Assembly (NCBI GenBank): GCA_902728285.1
Contig: CACVBU010000354.1
Coordinates: 690,717-754,716 of the forward strand
DNA: 64,000 bases
DNA from: Clytia hemisphaerica
Lineage: Eukaryota; Cnidaria; Hydrozoa; Leptothecata; Clytiidae
Direction of reading: 5' to 3'
Shown: piece after piece, positions 11,016-26,939 of the stretch
Layout: each line of letters begins with the position of its first letter
How positions within the stretch are numbered: position 1 is the stretch's first letter
Program-made: the position numbers and the translations under genes
The notes under the pieces: model-generated
What the model was told of the DNA's origin: nothing
The model's input: only the letters and a program-made list of their open reading frames with translations
Databases searched by the model: none

Positions 11016-11255
11016 ATAAACTTATATAATAACAATATTACTGTATTACACGGATTAAAAACGACTCCAGTCTATTTGTTCGGGCAATACTCTAGGCTAA
11101 CACATTTTACTAATTTTAAGTAGACTTGACTGAACTTTGAAGTTATTTAAGAGTGTTTGAACGATTTGGAAAAGCCCGCAGTTCGGACCTGTAAAATCGA
11201 GGACGGTAAAAGTGCTGATTTACCGTCGTCCTCAGTTGGTCAGGATCTAGTCAAA

Positions 11256-15808
<4,553 letters not shown>

Positions 15809-17310
15809 GATTGGAGTATTCTAAATTGAATTTGTCAAATTCTCTATTGTCTTTTATATCAATTTTCAAATTGTTTTTAAAGTCTAGAAAAGAATTTTTG
15901 TTAAAGAAAAGATGCATATATAATTCATTGGGAAAGACTCTACTTCCCTCCCTCCCTCCCTCCCTTAAGAAGTCTTTTAAACCTTTCATTTTATTCAAAT
16001 GATTCAAATCATATATGATAGCAAAAAAAAAGCTAAAATAAAGGGCGTTTTCTAAACTCGCAATAACTACTAGTTATTGCATGACTTTGAGTGCAATACG
16101 ATGAAATATTTTATGAGTTCTGAGATTTTTCTGTAATATTTATTAAAAGTATTGGTAAAATCTCAGAATGAGTTGGTATAATGTCGACATCTCTCATCTA
16201 ATTCCGACACCCTTTTTTAGAGCTGAAAATAGTTCAAGGTTGAAACTATTTGGCTTAGTTTTACTTGAGCCCCAATCGAGGTAACCCCACTGAATTATGA
16301 TCTCACTTTGAAAGGAAATATTGTTTAGGGGCTGAACTTTTCACTTAAAGTTTATCCCCAAATTCATGGATATACTGGGTGCAGGAGAGCTAATTCAAAC
16401 TCAATACTTGACATGAAAAATATCTACTGAGATTCTTTTTCCCTCAACAGATTGATCAAACAGAGGCGTGATTCACCAAGAATCTTACCTGAGCACTTTG
16501 CTCGAACACCTACACAAGCAACACAATTAAGTGAAGTAAAAGTATATATGGTAACAATACTGCTTTTTAGACCCCGATCTAGCTTAAGATAAGGTTGGAT
16601 TCAGGGCTCCAGTAAAAGTATATAAATATAGTAATCATAATACAGTGTAAATATACCACGCTTTCTTTGAAAACACTTGCAAAAAAGTGTGCCACAAAAC
16701 TTCTAAAGGGATTAGTGAGAAATAACCTGGCAACTTTTTAATGAAATTAACATTTTCAAAAACTATGACTATGAGAAGTTCCCTAAAATTTGAGCCAAAG
16801 ATGAAAAATGTTGAGCCAAGCCAAACTTGAAAACTAATTTGAAGATCAACTTCCCAAGAAAAAGATCTACGGGGGAGATGGAACTCACCTAGATCTGCGC
16901 ACCGCCAGATATGCTATTTCCTGGAAATTTTGCCGGACCTCAAACACTGACCCATTTACATGTGCGGAATTATTTTTACTTTAGCATATAACCAAGGCCT
17001 TTCAAAATAGAAGCGCTGTCTCAGGAATTTAATGACAAAATTTGGTTGGTTGATACTCTGGCTCATTTTTAAGTTTTCAAGTTTTAATTAATTGTCTTGG
17101 GAACTTGAACAGGTAACTCTCATCCTTGTTGTTGCAAATACATTTTGTAGATGACTGATGTTGTTTTTTCTGAAAGCTTGATTTCCTAGTGTGACTAACT
17201 GACATAAATAAAGGTAATATTCACCCAGTCAGTTAGGGAAACTATCCAGGATCCTACCATTCTATCAGCCAGCAAAAACTGAATGACACTTGTTAACTTA
17301 AGTTTCTTAT
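15809..17310. other. Upstream of RRAGA; no gene recognised
   Basis: Holds a CCCT-rich microsatellite (15945-15965) and a sequence near 16180-16215 (AATGTCGACATCTCTCATCTAATTCCGACACCC) related to the ends of the 23968-24185 repeat. A 5' non-coding exon of RRAGA could be here but cannot be delimited. Confidence 0.35.
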
Positions 17311-17526
17311 CGTGAGATTGGGTAACTTGCATCAGTGGAGGCTAACATGCATAGCCCTCAAATGAATGACCTGGCTGGTCATTAAAATACAACTACGCAG
17401 CTCCGCTCGCAGCTCTACTCTACCATTTTTGTTTTGATTTAACTTTGTATTTTAATGACCAGCCAGGTCATTTATTTGAGGACTATGCATGTTAGCCTCC
17501 ACTGATGCAAGTTACCCGATCTCACG
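17311..17526. repeat. Foldback repeat with ~88-bp arms
   Basis: CGTGAGATTGGGTAACTTGC... and ...GCAAGTTACCCGATCTCACG are near-perfect inverted arms around a ~45-bp loop. The arms include GTGGAGGCTAACATGCATAG and GACCAGCCAGGTCATT. No coding capacity; probably a MITE or hairpin-forming foldback. Confidence 0.75.
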
Positions 17527-17697
17527 GTACCATTTTCCATCGAAAACAATCAAAAACATTACTGCTTCCCAAAGCCGGAGACCAAAGCAAATGATCTTTC
17601 TTGATGAGGGCGCCCTTTTGGATCTTTGTTAACTCATTTAAAATGGTGGACAGAGTTGCGGAATGACGAAGGCGCCCACTGCTTCGAGGGTGGTAAG

Positions 17698-18187
17698 GCC
17701 GATGAAATTTACATATGAGTTTACCGTCGGCCGCCCGCATCTCTAAAAAGCACCCGCATGAAAATTTCATTATTTTCAAAATTCATAAATTTTTCATTAT
17801 TTCCATATTTCTTTACAACTACAACCTCTATCTTTGTTAAAATCGTCTCTACGCATGTTTATACACTGGTAAACAAAGAAGATTTATTACAGAAAATGCT
17901 ACCGCCCTCAATCCTACAACTGCAGTGGGCGTCCCGCCCATATATCTGCAAAACCGCCCTGACCGCCATTTTAGTTTTTTGCAAAATCTAGCGCCACTGT
18001 AGCAATCGATCTTTATTTTTTGTTCGCAAAAGATGCGAAGGGTTGAAGCGAAGCAAAATTTTTTATTTTGAGAGAGCATGATTGGCAGAAATGGTGGATA
18101 AGGTGCTGTTGGGAAAATAATGAATAATGAATAATGAAATCATGCCGCATCTATTTTTGGGTAAACTCATATGTAAATTTCATCGGC
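17698..18187. mobile_element. ~490-bp MITE, copy 1
   Basis: Ends GCCGATGAAATTTACATATG..GTTTACC and GGTAAAC..CATATGTAAATTTCATCGGC are inverted repeats. A second, directly oriented copy at 44431-44964 shares the interior (CACCCGCATGAAAATTTCATTATTT, the CCGCCCTCAATCCTACAACT block, and GGTGGATAAGGTGCTGTTGG). The open frames inside are not credible genes. Confidence 0.8.
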
Positions 18188-19439
18188 CTAACGCCAAAAC
18201 GCCAAAACGCCCAATATGACCAGCCAACAGAAGGCGAGTTTGTTGCCGCGCGAGTTACGTCATTACGACATTTCACAATATAAGAATATCTTATGTGCTT
18301 AATTATATTTAACTTTGAGAGCTTCATGGAACATGAAGAAGTAGAAAGATGAAAAATGCGCTGGTTAATTTTTTTTAAATAGGTGTGTTCTATCATTGTT
18401 GAAAGTTGAAGAAATTTCTACCGACGCATAATTTTTTTACAGCCAATTAAAGGCACAGTCTGCTTATACTTACTATGTTTGCTATATCATCTAGGCAAAA
18501 AACGGTAAAAAAAGACACAAACACAATTTTTTTATGAGTGTGGTTATGATTTTTTGATTGCAGCAGCGTACAGGAACTCGCCAAATGTTCCTAACTGCCA
18601 GTGTATTTAGAGATAATATTCAACCCAGTATAGTATATACCGCATTCTTTGAAGACACTCAAAATTCAATGTTTTTAAAGAACGGGAGATTGAACACTAG
18701 CTGTGTCTCAGTTCGTGGCAATTCCATTGATTCGTAGAATTCAGGTACCGGATGGTGAACATTGAGCACGTCGCTCCCCTCGTATACTACGAACTAGTGT
18801 AATAGCAACGAACCGATAGCGCAGTTGGGACACGTGCGTTTGCGTAGGGTAAAATGGCGAAATGCGAAAATCGAATTTGGCAAAAAAATTTTGAAAAATG
18901 ACCCTACAAGATTTGACTATATCTTTTTATTCCATGAAGAGATTACTTTCAAATAAAAAATGTATTAACAATGAATGGGTAAGCTTTCTAGAAATCCAAA
19001 CATAAATTGTATAGCTTTTACCAAAAAATAGCACTTTAGGATCAGAAACAGTCAAAAACCAGTTTTTTCCAATTTTCTTCGAGTTACAGGAATTAATTCC
19101 TTGTTTGTTTTGATCTGAAATTTTCAGTAGGGGTGGCCATCATGGTTTTCCTTGCTCATATCAGGGGGGGCCGAGCCGGGGGTAAGAGAATTAAAGTTTC
19201 TAAGTAAAATCTTAATTATCACCCAAAAAAGTGCCTTTTTTATGTCCATATCTTTTAAATAGATTGTCCCAGCCTTATCCCTCTTTCAGTAAAGCTTCCT
19301 ATACCTTTTGTTCTTCAGAAAAACCAAAAATATTGGCCTTAATTGCTTGCTTTCAGTTCCTATAGCCAGTAGTGTGACCCCCTGTATTTCTATTTTTGAC
19401 CCCCTGTATTTCACGCGGGTTTTTTAATAGAAAAGTCAC
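18188..19439. other. No gene recognised
   Basis: Includes a short stretch (18600-18680) resembling the tail of the SINE-like repeat at 19975-20215. No coding signal. Confidence 0.35.
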
Positions 19440-19570
19440 ATGACTCAAATCCCGCAGTCTTATTGGACTAGAGAAAGCGAAAGTGAAATCGCGCGATCTG
19501 ATTGGATGAAAAAAGACCGCGGGAGCTGGAAACGAATGGAATTCTCTAGAATTCTCATTTTAAATTCAAG
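19440..19570 (+). promoter_or_regulatory. Candidate promoter with two inverted CCAAT boxes
   Basis: Locally GC- and CpG-richer than its surroundings (CCGCAG, CGCGCGATCT, ACCGCGGGAG). ATTGG occurs twice in CTTATTGGACT and TGATTGGATG. It ends in AAGATGGCGGCGAG, a sequence typical of start-codon context in animal genes. Confidence 0.4.
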
Positions 19571-19697
19571 ATGGCGGCGAGAAAAGCACGTCTTTTGCTT
19601 TGGACGAAAGGTTGTAAATTCTGGTTGATTTTAAGGTTTTATCTTATCTTATCTCATTTACTTTATTTAGTAGAGGCTTCTTCAATGTTTGGGGAAG
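19571..19697 (+). CDS. Candidate first coding exon with signal peptide
   Basis: The frame from ATGGCGGCGAGAAAAGC encodes a basic start (MAARKARLLLW), then a hydrophobic run rich in Leu and Ile (FWLILRFYLILSHLLYLVEA), which fits a signal peptide or signal anchor. It runs 127 nt to a good donor (GAAG|GTAAGT at 19698), ending in phase 1. Without a splice the frame stops soon after. No downstream exon could be recognised, so the product is unknown. The exon is supported only by start context, hydrophobic profile and donor. Confidence 0.35.
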
Positions 19698-19974
19698 GTA
19701 AGTCTGTAAAAGTTATTTGTTTTTCGGTGGAAAAAAGTGTTTAAAAAAGCATTTTTTGTGCTCAAGGTATATTTTTCTTCGCAAATTTTTGTCTTCAATC
19801 TTAAATAGATGAACGAGTATTTGACTGATGCTTATGATTTTTCCATAGAACATAGTAAAACTATTCAGGAACTTAGACCTTTTTACAGAATTTCAAAAAA
19901 TCTGTTAGTTCTGGAGATATATTGAAAAGTTTAGACATGGGTAGTTTGCGTTCGTGTTTCGCGTTCCCAAACCA

Positions 19975-20215
19975 AACGCACGTGGGGAGAGCAATCGCCC
20001 GGCAAGCGAGAGGTCATGGGTTCAATCCCCACTCGATTCATTACCTTTGAGAAAACTGGGAAGTACATTAGTGCAGGATCCGTTGATTCATTACCCATAA
20101 AGAACGGGAAATACATACATAGAGATAATATTCAGCCCAGTGCAGTGTATGCTGCAAACAAAACCCACAGAGGAGATGAGGAATCCCACCCACTAAAGGA
20201 AAAAGGAAAATAACA
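19975..20215 (+). repeat. tRNA-derived SINE-like repeat
   Basis: CGTGGGGAGAGCAATCGCCCGGCAAGCGAG followed by GGGTTCAATCCCCAC resembles the D-arm and T-arm (B-box) of a tRNA-type pol III promoter. The downstream tail (ATTCAGCCCAGTGCAGTGTATGC) recurs in degraded form at 18600-18680 and 16620-16680. No clean cloverleaf can be drawn, so this is a tRNA-derived repeat, not a tRNA gene. Confidence 0.45.
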
Positions 20216-21060
20216 AAAACGATGTATTAACAGGCTTTGCACTCTCTATTTTTAATACAGTAACAGAAGTGCCTACTTCCAAGAAGGTAGCGCTGACCAC
20301 GCAGCGCGCAGAATCGCAGACTTTTTGTTTTGAATATTTCATTGTCATTGAGTCTGAGAGACATTCTGGCTATTCTTTAGGTTTTAAAACTTCAACCAAG
20401 GGTTAAAGTGCTAAAACGATTAGCCAGATAACTAGACAAAAAATACAGACAGGTAGGAAAAATTACCAATGGACTTCTAACTTTGCCAAACTGCTAAACA
20501 AAACTAAAATACTCTCGTGACTTATCCCGCTGTTTTGACCTGCTAAATAGTTTTTTTGATGCACCACTATCGAAAGATAACGCTCTAACTCTTTTCCAAT
20601 AAGGGTACGTCACAACACAAAAACTGACCTGCAATCTTAACCTGTAAGAAGTTGCAGTTAGAGTTTCAGTCGACTTCACCAGAAGCATACAATACTGTAG
20701 AATCTTTGAATGTTTGTGAGTTTGTGAGTTTGTCCGCAAACTTTGGGGCAGCGTAGAGAGCGGAATAATTGGTTTAAGGAGCTAAAATTTGGCACGCGCC
20801 CTCCTTATGTTAGAACTTAGGGGTAGTTTTTTCATTTTTTTAAATTTCGCTTTTTTTCGCGAGTTATCCCCATTTTACCGGGATTTTGCGCTTATTTAAC
20901 GTCATAAAAGTCAAAATAATTGACGTCAAATATTTCTTTTAAATGCTAAAAATACAAAAATAGAAATTTTTAATCATGTTGAAAAATATTTGACGTCAAT
21001 TTATCTAGATGCCAAAATAAAAGGTTGCTCTACACACGGAAAAAAACTCTTTATTCTGAA
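20216..21060. other. No gene recognised
   Basis: No coding or repeat structure recognised, apart from a TTGACGTCAAATATT stretch at 20920-20935 repeated in inverse at 20985-21002. Confidence 0.35.
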
Positions 21061-21410
21061 TTTACCTACGACTGAGCTTTCTCTAATCCTTCTGAGTACT
21101 CATCGCTCTGGGTTTTATAATTGAACCTTCCCTTTCCTGAGTGCCCATCAAAGAAGGCTTTTTTCACCCCGCGTTTGCAATTTAGCTACCTTATCCCGAG
21201 TATCCATCACTCTGGGCTTACAAGCAAGCTTTCCCTAATTCTGAGTGCCCATCATTCTGGGTTTACAACTGGGCCTTCTCTTATCCCGAACGCCTATCAC
21301 CCTGGGTTTACAATTGAGCTTTCTCTTATCCCGAGTAACCATTACCCTGAGTTTACAATAATTGGACCTTCCTTAATCACGAGCGCCTATCACCCTGGGT
21401 TTGCAACGGC
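21061..21410. repeat. Minisatellite, ~48-bp unit
   Basis: About seven imperfect tandem copies of a unit built from GAGTGCCCATCACTCTGGGT followed by TTACAATTGAGCTTTCTCTTATCC. The 122-residue open frame (21121-21489, +) is simply this repeat read in frame, giving recurring HHSGFT/YHPGFT peptides. It is not considered a gene. Confidence 0.75.
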
Positions 21411-21431
21411 CTTCTATTATCATGAGAGGGA

Positions 21432-21700
21432 AAAGGATAATTACAAGGTCTCAAAAGAAGGTTGTCTAGTGCTCATTCCGACATTTTAAATTTTCCGGGG
21501 GTTTTGTTGTTTGGAATTGATTAACTAACAGTTAGGTAGGGTCAGGGTTGCTAGTAACGGCTTGTCACTGTGCCGGGTGCATACTCGGCGCCTTGGGCCC
21601 CGCAGGGTTGCTAGTAACGGCTCGAATTTCAGTCAGGTTGAAAGTCGATGTCGGAATGAGCAGTAGACAACCTTCTTTTGAGACCTTGTAATTATCCTTT
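21432..21700. mobile_element. 269-bp MITE with ~53-bp inverted ends
   Basis: AAAGGATAATTACAAGGTCT... at the left matches in inverse ...AGACCTTGTAATTATCCTTT at the right, over about 53 bp including AGAAGGTTGTCTA and CATTCCGACAT. The interior holds a doubled GTTGCTAGTAACGGCT motif that recurs at 23502 and 32285. Confidence 0.75.
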
Positions 21701-22433
21701 CACACGTACACTGAAGTTGAGCCCAGTGCTTTAGCACGTTACAGTATTACTATTGTATTTTCAATTCTTTGTTTTGTCTTATTTTTTCAGAGTAGGTTAT
21801 GGATGCACCCGACATTTTTTGAAGAAAAGCAGGCGAGGTGGTAAAAAGTGCAACAAAGTGCAGTCCTTTCTGCATCTGCTCTCGCTACTCAAAAGGCACT
21901 GTTTGCCTGACTTAATGCTAATGGTAAGGTAATCTATCCATCTAATATTTCGTATTAAAAGGTCCTAGGATTTTCAGATTCAAATGCATTTAATCGGCTC
22001 TTATTATTCCATAGATTCCATAGAATTTCCATAGATTTTCCATCGAAAATGTATGAATTTCCAAGGCAATTGAATTGGGCCATTCCAGAATTTGTCTGTA
22101 ACTCACGGGGGCGGACGACACAGGATTTCCGAGGGCAAAAGTTTTCACCAAAATTCAAAATTTCCAAGGCGAGAGAAGAAAATGTATGAATTTCCAAGGC
22201 AATTGAATTGAAAAAGGCAAAATTTTTGCCATAGAGCATTAAATGAACGTTAAAACAACGCTGGGACTGAATCACTGAGACAGGGATGTTATAAATATAA
22301 TAACGAGTTCATGTAAAAATACTCTAGTCTCCAACCACTCTTTAACTAATTTATTATACAAAGCTCACGAGTGTAAACACAAAGTAAAATATTTTTCTTT
22401 CTTGTGTATACACAAAGAAAGATCAGACATAAT

Positions 22434-22575
22434 CTGTATAAAAGGCTATGACGTCAAAAGTAAAAGAAAAACTATCAAATAAAAGAGAAAAGAGAAGCCT
22501 TTCACAAATCTGTATGATAAAAGGCTATGACGTCAAAAGTGAAAGAAAAACTATCAAATGAAAGAGAAGAGAGAT
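22434..22575. repeat. Tandem duplication, ~76-bp unit
   Basis: AAAAGGCTATGACGTCAAAA..GAAAAACTATCAAAT..AAAGAGAA occurs twice in a row with few differences, each starting CTGTAT. Confidence 0.7.
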
Positions 22576-22784
22576 TTGTGGAAAGTCTGGGTCACGAAAA
22601 AGGGAATCACAAGAGAGAAGCAAATATAAGCTATTTATAGTTTACCTGCTTTGTTGAAAATAATTTTTACTACGCGCGTGCTATTGTTTTCAAAGAGTAT
22701 TTTAGGCGTGTTTAAATCGCACACCTTGGAGTTTTTTTAACATTTTTAGGCGTGTTATTTTCGCACTCATAAATCATTTTACGC

Positions 22785-23160
22785 GTGTGCCAGCGCGTGC
22801 ACGTGCTTTCACACGCCATTCATGGCCAGGCCTGTGATCAGGTGAAAGTAATGAATATCTTATTTATTCAAAAATACCTCCAGGGTAATCTTCTGTCTGA
22901 TGTCCTATCAACACTTAATTTTGATGAAATTGATCACAAAACTGGCACCAGGGGCAAAGCTATTAAACTACTACTAAAACTTTCAACGGTCAAAACCAGT
23001 AATTTTGGACTTAACTCATTTCTCTCGTCTTTCGACAAAACAATAGAATGAGTTACTAATAAATCATCCTGACATTGATTTTCACAACCTTGATACTGAT
23101 GAACTTAAATCTTTATCTACAAAATTCTATTTAGACAAATACAAAACTGAAGAGGAATAA
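22785..23160 (+). pseudogene. Broken ORF with a weak death-fold (CARD-like) look
   Basis: An open frame (22785-23051) continues in another frame (23050-23160) as if one frameshift separated two halves of a single protein. The combined peptide is Leu- and Lys-rich and helical, with spacing such as FDEIDHKTGTRGKAIKLLLK followed by FLSSFDKT, reminiscent of helices 3-5 of CARD domains (an E-I-x(n)-K-x-x-x-LL pattern then F-L-x-x-L/F). This is impression-level similarity only. No introns or promoter were identified. It could be a relic, an exon pair or chance. Confidence 0.25.
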
Positions 23161-23164
23161 TCTT

Positions 23165-23230
23165 TGTGTGTGTGTGTACGTGTGTTTCTGTTCAAATGTG
23201 TGTGCGTGAACTTAGTGTGTTTTCCCAGGG
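23165..23230. repeat. TG-rich microsatellite
   Basis: Imperfect (TG)n run with TGTGTGTGTGTGTACGTGTG, directly after the broken ORF. A second short microsatellite (ATTCA)n lies at about 23485-23502. Confidence 0.7.
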
Positions 23231-23501
23231 TGGGAGGGGGTGGGTGGTGTAACAGGAAGAACTTTTCAAATAAAACTACTCAAAGAAATTGTCATAAAAT
23301 AAAAGTAAAAATATTTCTTATACCTATTCATTTGTTGTTACTATTAATATTATGATAATCGTTTATTCATTTTTTCTTTAGTTCTGTAACAATTTTTCAG
23401 TTTCTTCTAAGGTTCCCCATTGTATTAGAGAAATCTTTTTTTTTTGTAAGGGGTTATCCTGCTGCTTTGCTGCGAAAATATATTCAATTCAATTCAATTC
23501 A

Positions 23502-23905
23502 AGTAACGGCTTTGTCACTGTGCCGGGTGCATACTCGTCACCTTGGACTCGCAGGGTTGCTAGTAACGGCTCGAATTTCAGTCAGGTTAAAATAGGGGCA
23601 ATTTTACCCATATTATAATAACATTACCCCGTCTTTTTTTTATTGTATAAGTATTTCCAAATTTTGTATTCTGCTGTGCGAGTGTGGCTCAACAGATAGC
23701 GCGCTGGGTTTCTGATCAGAAACTCTGTCATTTGGTGGGGTCGAACCTAGGTCGGGTCGATATTTTAAGGTAAGTTAAAACACTTTAAAATAGTCAGAAA
23801 ACATAGTAAATAAGTTAGAAAAGTCACCAGGGGGTCAGAAAAAAGCCTCAGAGAAGATAGACAGAAATAAAAAGTCGATGTCGGAACGAGCAATAGACAA
23901 GAGTT
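23502..23905. repeat. Repeat core with inserted tRNA-like segment
   Basis: The GTAACGGCT..GTCACTGTGCCGGGTGCATACTC core of the 21432 element recurs here. Where that element passes directly from GTCAGGTT to AAAGTCGATGTCGGAA, this copy carries about 280 bp more (23588-23868), including a tRNA-like stretch at 23676-23760 with A-box-like TGGCTCAACAGATAG and B-box-like GGTCGAACC. The extra segment therefore looks like a SINE inserted into, or an ancestral part lost from, the other copy. Confidence 0.6.
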
Positions 23906-23967
23906 CTTTCCGTTTTGGTTAGCCAGTGCCCAGTCCAGTAATATGGGCAGTTCCAGAAAAAAACATT

Positions 23968-24185
23968 ACCATAAGTTGGTCTAATCTCAACATCCGTCTT
24001 CTAATTTGGACACCCTTCAGAGATAGGAATAATATGAAAGTTGGAATCGGTGATTGAAAAAAGATTTATCCTCCCTTTTACCACTAAGCAAAGAAAAATA
24101 ATTTTGACCTTTTTTTTATTTTTCAGCTCTAGACTGCTAGAAAAGGGTGTCGAATTTAGACGAGGGATGTCGACAGGAATTTTTT
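23968..24185. repeat. Decayed inverted-repeat element
   Basis: GTCTAATCTCAACATCCGTC..AATTTGGACACCC at the left is mirrored by GGGTGTCGAATTTAGAC..GGATGTCGAC at the right. The motif resembles the ends of the 753-bp element at 47642-48394 (TCTAATCTCGACATACGTCT), so it may be an old relative. Confidence 0.5.
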
Positions 24186-24468
24186 GCACTTGGAAATCGT
24201 GAGAAATTTTGAAAAAGTCTGAAAATTCAGGATTTCCCTAATTTGTTGGTCTTCCGTATTGGAAATAATCCATAAAATCTGCTCCATTTTCATACCAAGT
24301 ATATATCGGAAAATCCAAGATTTTTCCCTTAAAAATTCTTGAATGTTACGGAAATCATCCTGAAGTTTTTCAAAAGTAAATTGGTAAGACTATAACTCGA
24401 ACCGCCCAATTTTGCAGAGTATTGAGAATAATTTGAGCATGGGTAGCTGATAGTTGGGGGTATGACAC

Positions 24469-25388
24469 GCGGAAGCGCCAATAAATACTATCTTGTTTAA
24501 AACAATACTATCCTTTTTTTAAACATACTATCTTCATTTATAAACATACTATCTTTTTAAAACAATACTATCTTCGTTTAAAAACATACTATCTTTTAAA
24601 AGAATACTATGTTTTTACAAAACATACTTTCTTCGTTTAAAAACATACTATTTCATTTAAAAAGAAACAGTTTGAAAGGCCGAGTTAACAGTTTAACGAG
24701 TGAAAAAATATTTAAAAAACATGTTGAGTAAGGTTTTGTCTCTTTTACCCAAATCATTAGGGGCAATGGTCGAGAGTGGGTACCTTGATGGAGAGTGACA
24801 CACAGTGAACGCAATCAGTGTTTCAAATAAACATGGTGTAAAGGAGGAGGGAAAGACCAACCAAAATCATTGACGAGAAACAAGTTACTGGTTTAAAAAG
24901 GATTGGACTCAAATGGAGACAAATTGCAGAGCTTTTGGCGTTGTGGAAAACACTCTCCATTAGATTTGCCTTTTTTCCTTCCTCCATTTTATTTTTGGTC
25001 AAGAAACTGAGAAATCAGTTCTACCCCATGCCTTTGTTGATCGGCCACATGTTATCGTAATGCGCATGCGCACAGTGGGAAACTGGATAAGCGAGACAAG
25101 AAAGATTTATAACTCGGAATTTTTTATAATCAGTCAAATTAGTCGATCTATAACTCGACCTGACTCGGCAACCTTAACTTGGCCTTATTGAAGAAAGAAG
25201 AAAAGTAGCGATTTCAATTTTGGATGCAAGTATCGGTTCAACTTAGATAGTTTCGGTTTAAATATGATAGTTTCTTTTTAAATGAGATAGTATGTTTTTA
25301 AACGAAGATAGTATGTTTTTGAAAAAGATAGTATTGTTTTAAAAAGAAAGTATGTTTTAAAGAAAATAGTATTTATTGGCGCTTCTGC
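24469..25388. mobile_element. 920-bp DNA element with arrays of ATACTATCTT at both ends
   Basis: GCGGAAGCGCCAATAAATAC opens the element and its inverse closes it (GTATTTATTGGCGCTTCTGC). About eight spaced copies of a ~20-bp AAACATACTATCTT unit follow the left end and about six inverted copies precede the right end. Such subterminal arrays are typical transposase binding sites. The middle holds a short HTH-like coding relic (24854-24970) but no catalytic domain. Confidence 0.75.
24854..24970 (+). pseudogene. Relic of a helix-turn-helix transposase/integrase N-terminus
   Basis: In one frame the DNA encodes RPTKIIDEKQ...GLKRIGLKWRQIAELLALWKTL. The pattern GRPxxI..EQ..L...G.KW.QIAELL.VSRKTL is known from helix-turn-helix segments that precede integrase-core domains in some eukaryotic transposons. 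No DDE residues are visible and the frame soon breaks. Its place inside a 920-bp inverted-repeat element fits an internally deleted transposon. Confidence 0.4.
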
Positions 25389-26939
25389 GCGCCAGATGGG
25401 GGCACTCTTACACTGTTATAAAGCCCCAAATGTGGTTAGCCCGAACTTTGATGTTAGGCCAAAGTTCAGCCAGCAAAATTTTGGATTTTTGCCTCAAAAA
25501 GCTTGGCCCAAGCACCCCTTGAACATATTTTCATGTACCTCTTTGTACCTCTTTAAGATTTTAATCTTTGCAACGCCTCAAAAGGTGCTGACTTCTTGGT
25601 ATTATACAGATAAAAACTGTGTAATTGCACTTTTAGATCTCAAAAGTTTAAGCGCGTCGTAATTAAGAGGATTTCCCAGACTGTTGGTATGGAAACATAG
25701 GATTAAAGGCCCGTGGTAGGTGTACTGTAACTAGGGTTGGGGCTAACCCTAGTATGTAAATATATTTGGGTCTGTAAAATATACATCATAAATAGCTTGT
25801 GAATTTGATTGAATATCTAATCTAGTGGTAGCGTATGGAGCTTCTGAAGCAAAGGTATGTTTCATGTGTGGGTTCAAAATTCACTCAGGACTCAACTTTG
25901 GCAACTTTCAAAATACCTAAAAATGACTAAAAAAGTCTAGCTTTGAAAAATCCAAAAGTTTCAGAAACTCCACACCAAAAATAAAAAGTACAGGATCTCA
26001 CCTGTACGAAGTCAAGACCCATTCCAAATATGTCAGAATATTGTTTGATTTTCTATCAAAAATAGATCATTTATTACGCTCAGAACTTAGAACTTACGCT
26101 CTATAGACTCCGGTGAGGATCAAGCTCTGCTTCTTCCTTCACCTCCAGCGTTTAAGCAAAGCTCAACACTCTGGTGCCAACAGCAGTCTATGCTTGCTAA
26201 CCCAAGCCGCACTGATGAGTCCTGGGGAGGATGAAAACGTGTTTGCAGATGGATGTAAGAAAGTAAGAGTGTGCATATCTGGCCTTTCTTACCTTTCCAA
26301 GGCCTTTATTTTTGGGAAAAGCCCAGTTGACCTCGCATAGTAAAAATTAATCACTTGATCTAGATAGGTTAAAACAGTAATTGAACTCTATTCAAAAACT
26401 TTTAACCCTTTTTGAATTCCTACTTTGACATTTGCGTTTTTCCATACAACTCCAAGTGTTGTGATTAGCATTAGAAAGCTAAATACCTTTGGCAGACTGG
26501 ATGGTGCTGATAAGTGGTCCAGCTGTCTCCAGTTTTTGGCTTTGCTTGAGCATGTAGCAAATCCATATCACTAGATTCAGTCCCTTTTGAAGAAAAACAA
26601 ACGAAAAATTGAGATCAGTTGACCATTTTCTTTCAAATTTTGGAGGTGTTTTCATGTTTTCAATATAGTTTAATAAACTTTTATGGGGCTTTGAAATATG
26701 TTTTCTTTTTGGTCTATGTATATATAATCTTTGAAAACAAAAGTAAAAAAATTCAAGATGGCGATATCCTCTAGTCTACTTCACTGGTCCTTTTTTCTGT
26801 AGTATTCATGGTGCTGCTGCACCAGATCTTTAATACTGTTCTGATGCATTTGTAGATACTTTTGTATTGCATTTATTTTAAGAAATATAAAAACACTTGT
26901 GAAAGATTCTGTTTTCTTCATCAACGCTGCCTAGAAACT
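25389..26939. other. Upstream of AP-1 sigma; one tRNA-like remnant
   Basis: A tRNA-like stretch at 25815-25888 has A-box-like TCTAGTGGTAGCG and B-box-like GGGTTCAAAATTC but no closed acceptor stem. The rest holds no recognisable gene. The 75-codon frame at 26113-26340 is unassigned. Confidence 0.35.

Noticed and set aside
21121..21489. 122-residue open frame
   Set aside because: It is an in-frame reading of a ~48-bp minisatellite running into a MITE end.
23676..23760. Possible tRNA gene
   Set aside because: A- and B-box-like sequences are present, but no acceptor stem pairs and the anticodon arm is a TTTCTGATCAGAAA palindrome; the same sequence recurs at 32476 within repeats.
24480..24660. 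Evenly spaced repeats that at first glance resemble a CRISPR array
   Set aside because: Units are AT-rich, variable in length and spacing, and mirrored at the other end of an inverted-repeat element; the genome is clearly animal.
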